A stretch of DNA of 6,531 nt from Candidatus Sumerlaeota bacterium (GTDB taxonomy: Bacteria > Sumerlaeota > Sumerlaeia > JADFCT01), in the NCBI GenBank assembly GCA_026398575.1, contig JAPLSP010000730.1, forward strand, positions 1 through 6,531, in the 5' to 3' direction. The first letter of the stretch is position 1, and every line of letters starts with the position of its first letter. A program made the position numbers and the translations under genes. The notes below the pieces were generated by a model. The model saw only the letters and a list, made by a program, of their open reading frames with translations, was not told the origin of the DNA and made no database searches. Of the stretch, positions 4,805 through 6,531 are shown in pieces.

Positions 4805-6531
4805 ATCTCAAGGATGGAGAGAAAGTCTATTTCAATCTGAAAAACTGGGCTGTGCGCAAGCGGTGCATCCTTTCTGTATTACTTCTTGCGGTAGCAGCGA
4901 TTTCGCTTCCGTTGTCCGTCGGTGTAATGGCAAAATCTGTGAAAATTAATGAGAAAGCCCGCGCATCGAATCACGAAGGCGCCGCCAGTACTTTGTCCGT
5001 TAAGAACGTCAGGCAATCAGATGTGCCACCGGAGACGCCTCCGCAGCAAGACGGCGAGATTACCGCAACGGATGATCAATACATGGTTCGCGTAGGGGTC
5101 ATTGTAGAATCATATTTGGTAGTTGATTTCCCTGCGGTGCCAACCGGTCTCAAAGAGGGAGAGGCCGTTTCCTCTCATTCGGTAAACTGGGGTATAAAGG
5201 ATTGCGGCGGCGCCATAGCCGGAATTACAACAACGCCCGTTGAAACTGAGGCAATCCTTACTGCAACTTGCACCATTCCAAAAATTTGCCTTATTATACC
5301 CCGCTGCGACGTATTTTGGTATGGCGATATGGGCAGCGTTGTTCAGGGACACTATGAGACTACAGTAACACTTATCTCTATGATTGTTGACCTTGCAGCT
5401 GCTAATTCAACTGAAGAAACCGAAGAAGAGCCTGGCACACCGATTGCGCTAAATGATGATTGGGATAATGGTACAACCTACACTCAAACAAGCGAAGACG
5501 ATCTTCATCGAGAATGTGAGCCGGTATGGGATAATGATTTTCTAGGCAAATGCGACCATGAGGATGATTTAATGCGCGTTACGATTAGCGTTCTTCCTAA
5601 AGATGTGCCAGGAACTATAACATTAACGCTTGTTTCCGAAAATAGTAGTATTAGGCTATGGACAAGCCCAACTAAAGATTTGATCATTAATGTTCCTCTT
5701 GCTGGCATCACCTTTTCGTCTTCGCAGTTGCCGATGGATGTTTTTATTGAAGGGAATAAACTCGGAAGATCGAATTTGTGTTTGCGACATGAACCAAGTG
5801 GAATCCAAGATAAAATAAATGTGGATGTAATGAAACTTGATATTACGCAACCATCAGAACGCTATGTAATATATGAATATAATAAAGAGATAAATTTTAA
5901 CGTTAATTCTATGGACGCTTCTTCCAATTATAAATACTTTTGGAACCTTGACGGTGACGATGCTGCCGGCAGTGGACCATGGGAATCCGCGCAAGATATG
6001 CTTGTGTCGGTAATTTATGGCCCAGACCCGAGTGGACCAGGGAAAATTCAGCTTATAGGCTGCGAGGAAAATAGAAAAAAAGAATATGATATATCAGTGA
6101 GCATAACAGGTGGTTTATCCTTAAGTCAGCGTATCCGAGTTGCCGTTGATAAGCATTATGGCCCTCCTTTAGCATATGAAGGCACTGCATCTGATAGACA
6201 AGCCGAGATTCAGGCTTACGGGCCACCACCGGGCAGTTTTGATGACACGCCGGCCGAGGGTGATTATTCACAGCAGTGGCTTGAGGGAAGATGCGGATTG
6301 CTTGCATCTCCTCCCGCAACATCAATAAATAATGGAAATCGGTTACAGTATTGTTCTGATATTGATGCTATGTTTGGGGTTACGTATACAATGAGGTACT
6401 CCCCAGTGTCAAGAGAAAAAAACGGGTTCTTTAAGGTAGCTTTAATGCCGCTCCTTGTCGGTCAGGATGCTGGTCAGTTCGTGGCCTGGGGGTACCCCAG
6501 GCCACGAACTGACCAGGTTGTAAGGATGGGT
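4783..6531 (+). CDS. Secreted multidomain protein of unknown function, 3' partial
   Basis: An uninterrupted frame from ATG 4783 past the right edge (583 codons visible). The N-terminus has a charged region of about 27 residues, a hydrophobic stretch (ILSVLLLAVAAISLPLSVGV, about 29-48), then VMA as a plausible signal-peptidase site near residue 50, so export is likely. A low-complexity segment follows, then a Cys-bearing region (KDCGG, ATCTIPKICLIIPRC). After an acidic linker (STEETEEEPG, about 209-218) comes a module at about 218-357: NDDWDNG, HEDDLMRVTISV, PGTITLTL, IRLW, LPMDVFIEG. This pattern recurs in large secreted proteins of PVC and other bacteria and looks like a beta-sandwich. The next stretch (about 360-450, with YFWNLDGDD) could be a PKD/Ig-like domain, which is weaker. 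The remainder is unrecognised (GPPLAYEG...QAEIQAYGPPPGSF). No catalytic motif is seen. The gene is AT-rich in its middle, and a perfect palindrome crosses it at 6470-6516. Confidence 0.82.
   Translation, partial: MFLRQKMNLKDGEKVYFNLKNWAVRKRCILSVLLLAVAAISLPLSVGVMAKSVKINEKARASNHEGAASTLSVKNVRQSDVPPETPPQQDGEITATDDQYMVRVGVIVESYLVVDFPAVPTGLKEGEAVSSHSVNWGIKDCGGAIAGITTTPVETEAILTATCTIPKICLIIPRCDVFWYGDMGSVVQGHYETTVTLISMIVDLAAANSTEETEEEPGTPIALNDDWDNGTTYTQTSEDDLHRECEPVWDNDFLGKCDHEDDLMRVTISVLPKDVPGTITLTLVSENSSIRLWTSPTKDLIINVPLAGITFSSSQLPMDVFIEGNKLGRSNLCLRHEPSGIQDKINVDVMKLDITQPSERYVIYEYNKEINFNVNSMDASSNYKYFWNLDGDDAAGSGPWESAQDMLVSVIYGPDPSGPGKIQLIGCEENRKKEYDISVSITGGLSLSQRIRVAVDKHYGPPLAYEGTASDRQAEIQAYGPPPGSFDDTPAEGDYSQQWLEGRCGLLASPPATSINNGNRLQYCSDIDAMFGVTYTMRYSPVSREKNGFFKVALMPLLVGQDAGQFVAWGYPRPRTDQVVRMG
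6470..6516. repeat. Perfect 22-bp inverted repeat with 3-nt loop inside the open frame
   Basis: The left arm 6470-6491 (starting CTGGTCAGTTCG) and right arm 6495-6516 (ending CGAACTGACCAG) are exact reverse complements around GTA. Complementarity stops sharply on both sides. No T-tract follows, so it is not a typical intrinsic terminator. It is GC-rich against an AT-rich gene. The frame stays open across it and reads AGQFVAWGYPRPRTDQ. AGGATG occurs just before the palindrome (6464-6469) and again 6 nt after it (6523-6528). It may be a small palindromic mobile repeat, a regulatory hairpin, or a fold-back assembly artefact. Confidence 0.85.

Noticed and set aside
6053..6325. Minus-strand open frames within the secreted gene (also near 5110-5352 and 5505-5850)
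   Set aside because: All are covered by the long plus-strand frame with a strong ribosome site and signal peptide; no domain or ribosome site supports them.

Overview
The window most likely comes from an environmental bacterium of the PVC type (Lentisphaerota, Planctomycetota or a similar metagenomic lineage). This rests on architecture and style, not on a marker gene: a large protein with two-component-regulator propeller repeats, low-complexity repeat inserts inside coding DNA, and a secreted, Asp/Asn-rich protein of unknown function. Taxonomic confidence is low.

Layout. Bases 1-1734 (+) hold the 3' part of a beta-propeller gene that enters from the left edge. It has a Lys/Ser/Thr/Ala-rich linker, then about seven propeller repeats. 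One blade loop is expanded by two tandem nucleotide repeats (15-mers at 616-660, heptamers at 676-710). Bases about 1753-3584 are an insertion sequence with an IS1634-family DDE transposase on the minus strand (start at 3459, stop at 1753). Three copies of a TATACATAAA(A)C-type motif mark its ends and promoter region. Bases about 3621-4804 (+) encode a domain with a recognisable LRHWIHW / TDNPRSLY / RRQAEWDDHGEAFP signature. Its reading frame continues upstream of the first ATG without a start codon and appears to carry small indels near 3645 and 3658.

Reading across the IS, the propeller ORF and the 3722-4804 ORF look like the N- and C-terminal parts of one ancestral gene that the IS interrupted and that has since begun to decay. 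This is inference from recalled family architecture.

Bases 4783-6531 (+) are an uninterrupted reading frame of 583 codons that runs off the right edge. It starts at an ATG 8 nt after a strong Shine-Dalgarno, overlaps the upstream gene by 22 nt, and begins with a signal-peptide-like segment. It reads as a Cys-containing secreted protein with at least one beta-sandwich-like module. Its DNA is much more AT-rich than the propeller gene. Near the window end it is crossed by a perfect 22-bp inverted repeat with a 3-nt loop (6470-6516).

Functional link. The propeller gene and the 4783 gene are co-oriented, and the second is positioned for coupling to the C-terminal fragment. No promoter, terminator, RNA gene, CRISPR array or replication origin could be supported in the non-IS part. 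No complete new biological system is evident. The most unusual items are the IS-split propeller gene, the repeat-expanded blade loop, and the long perfect palindrome inside an open frame.
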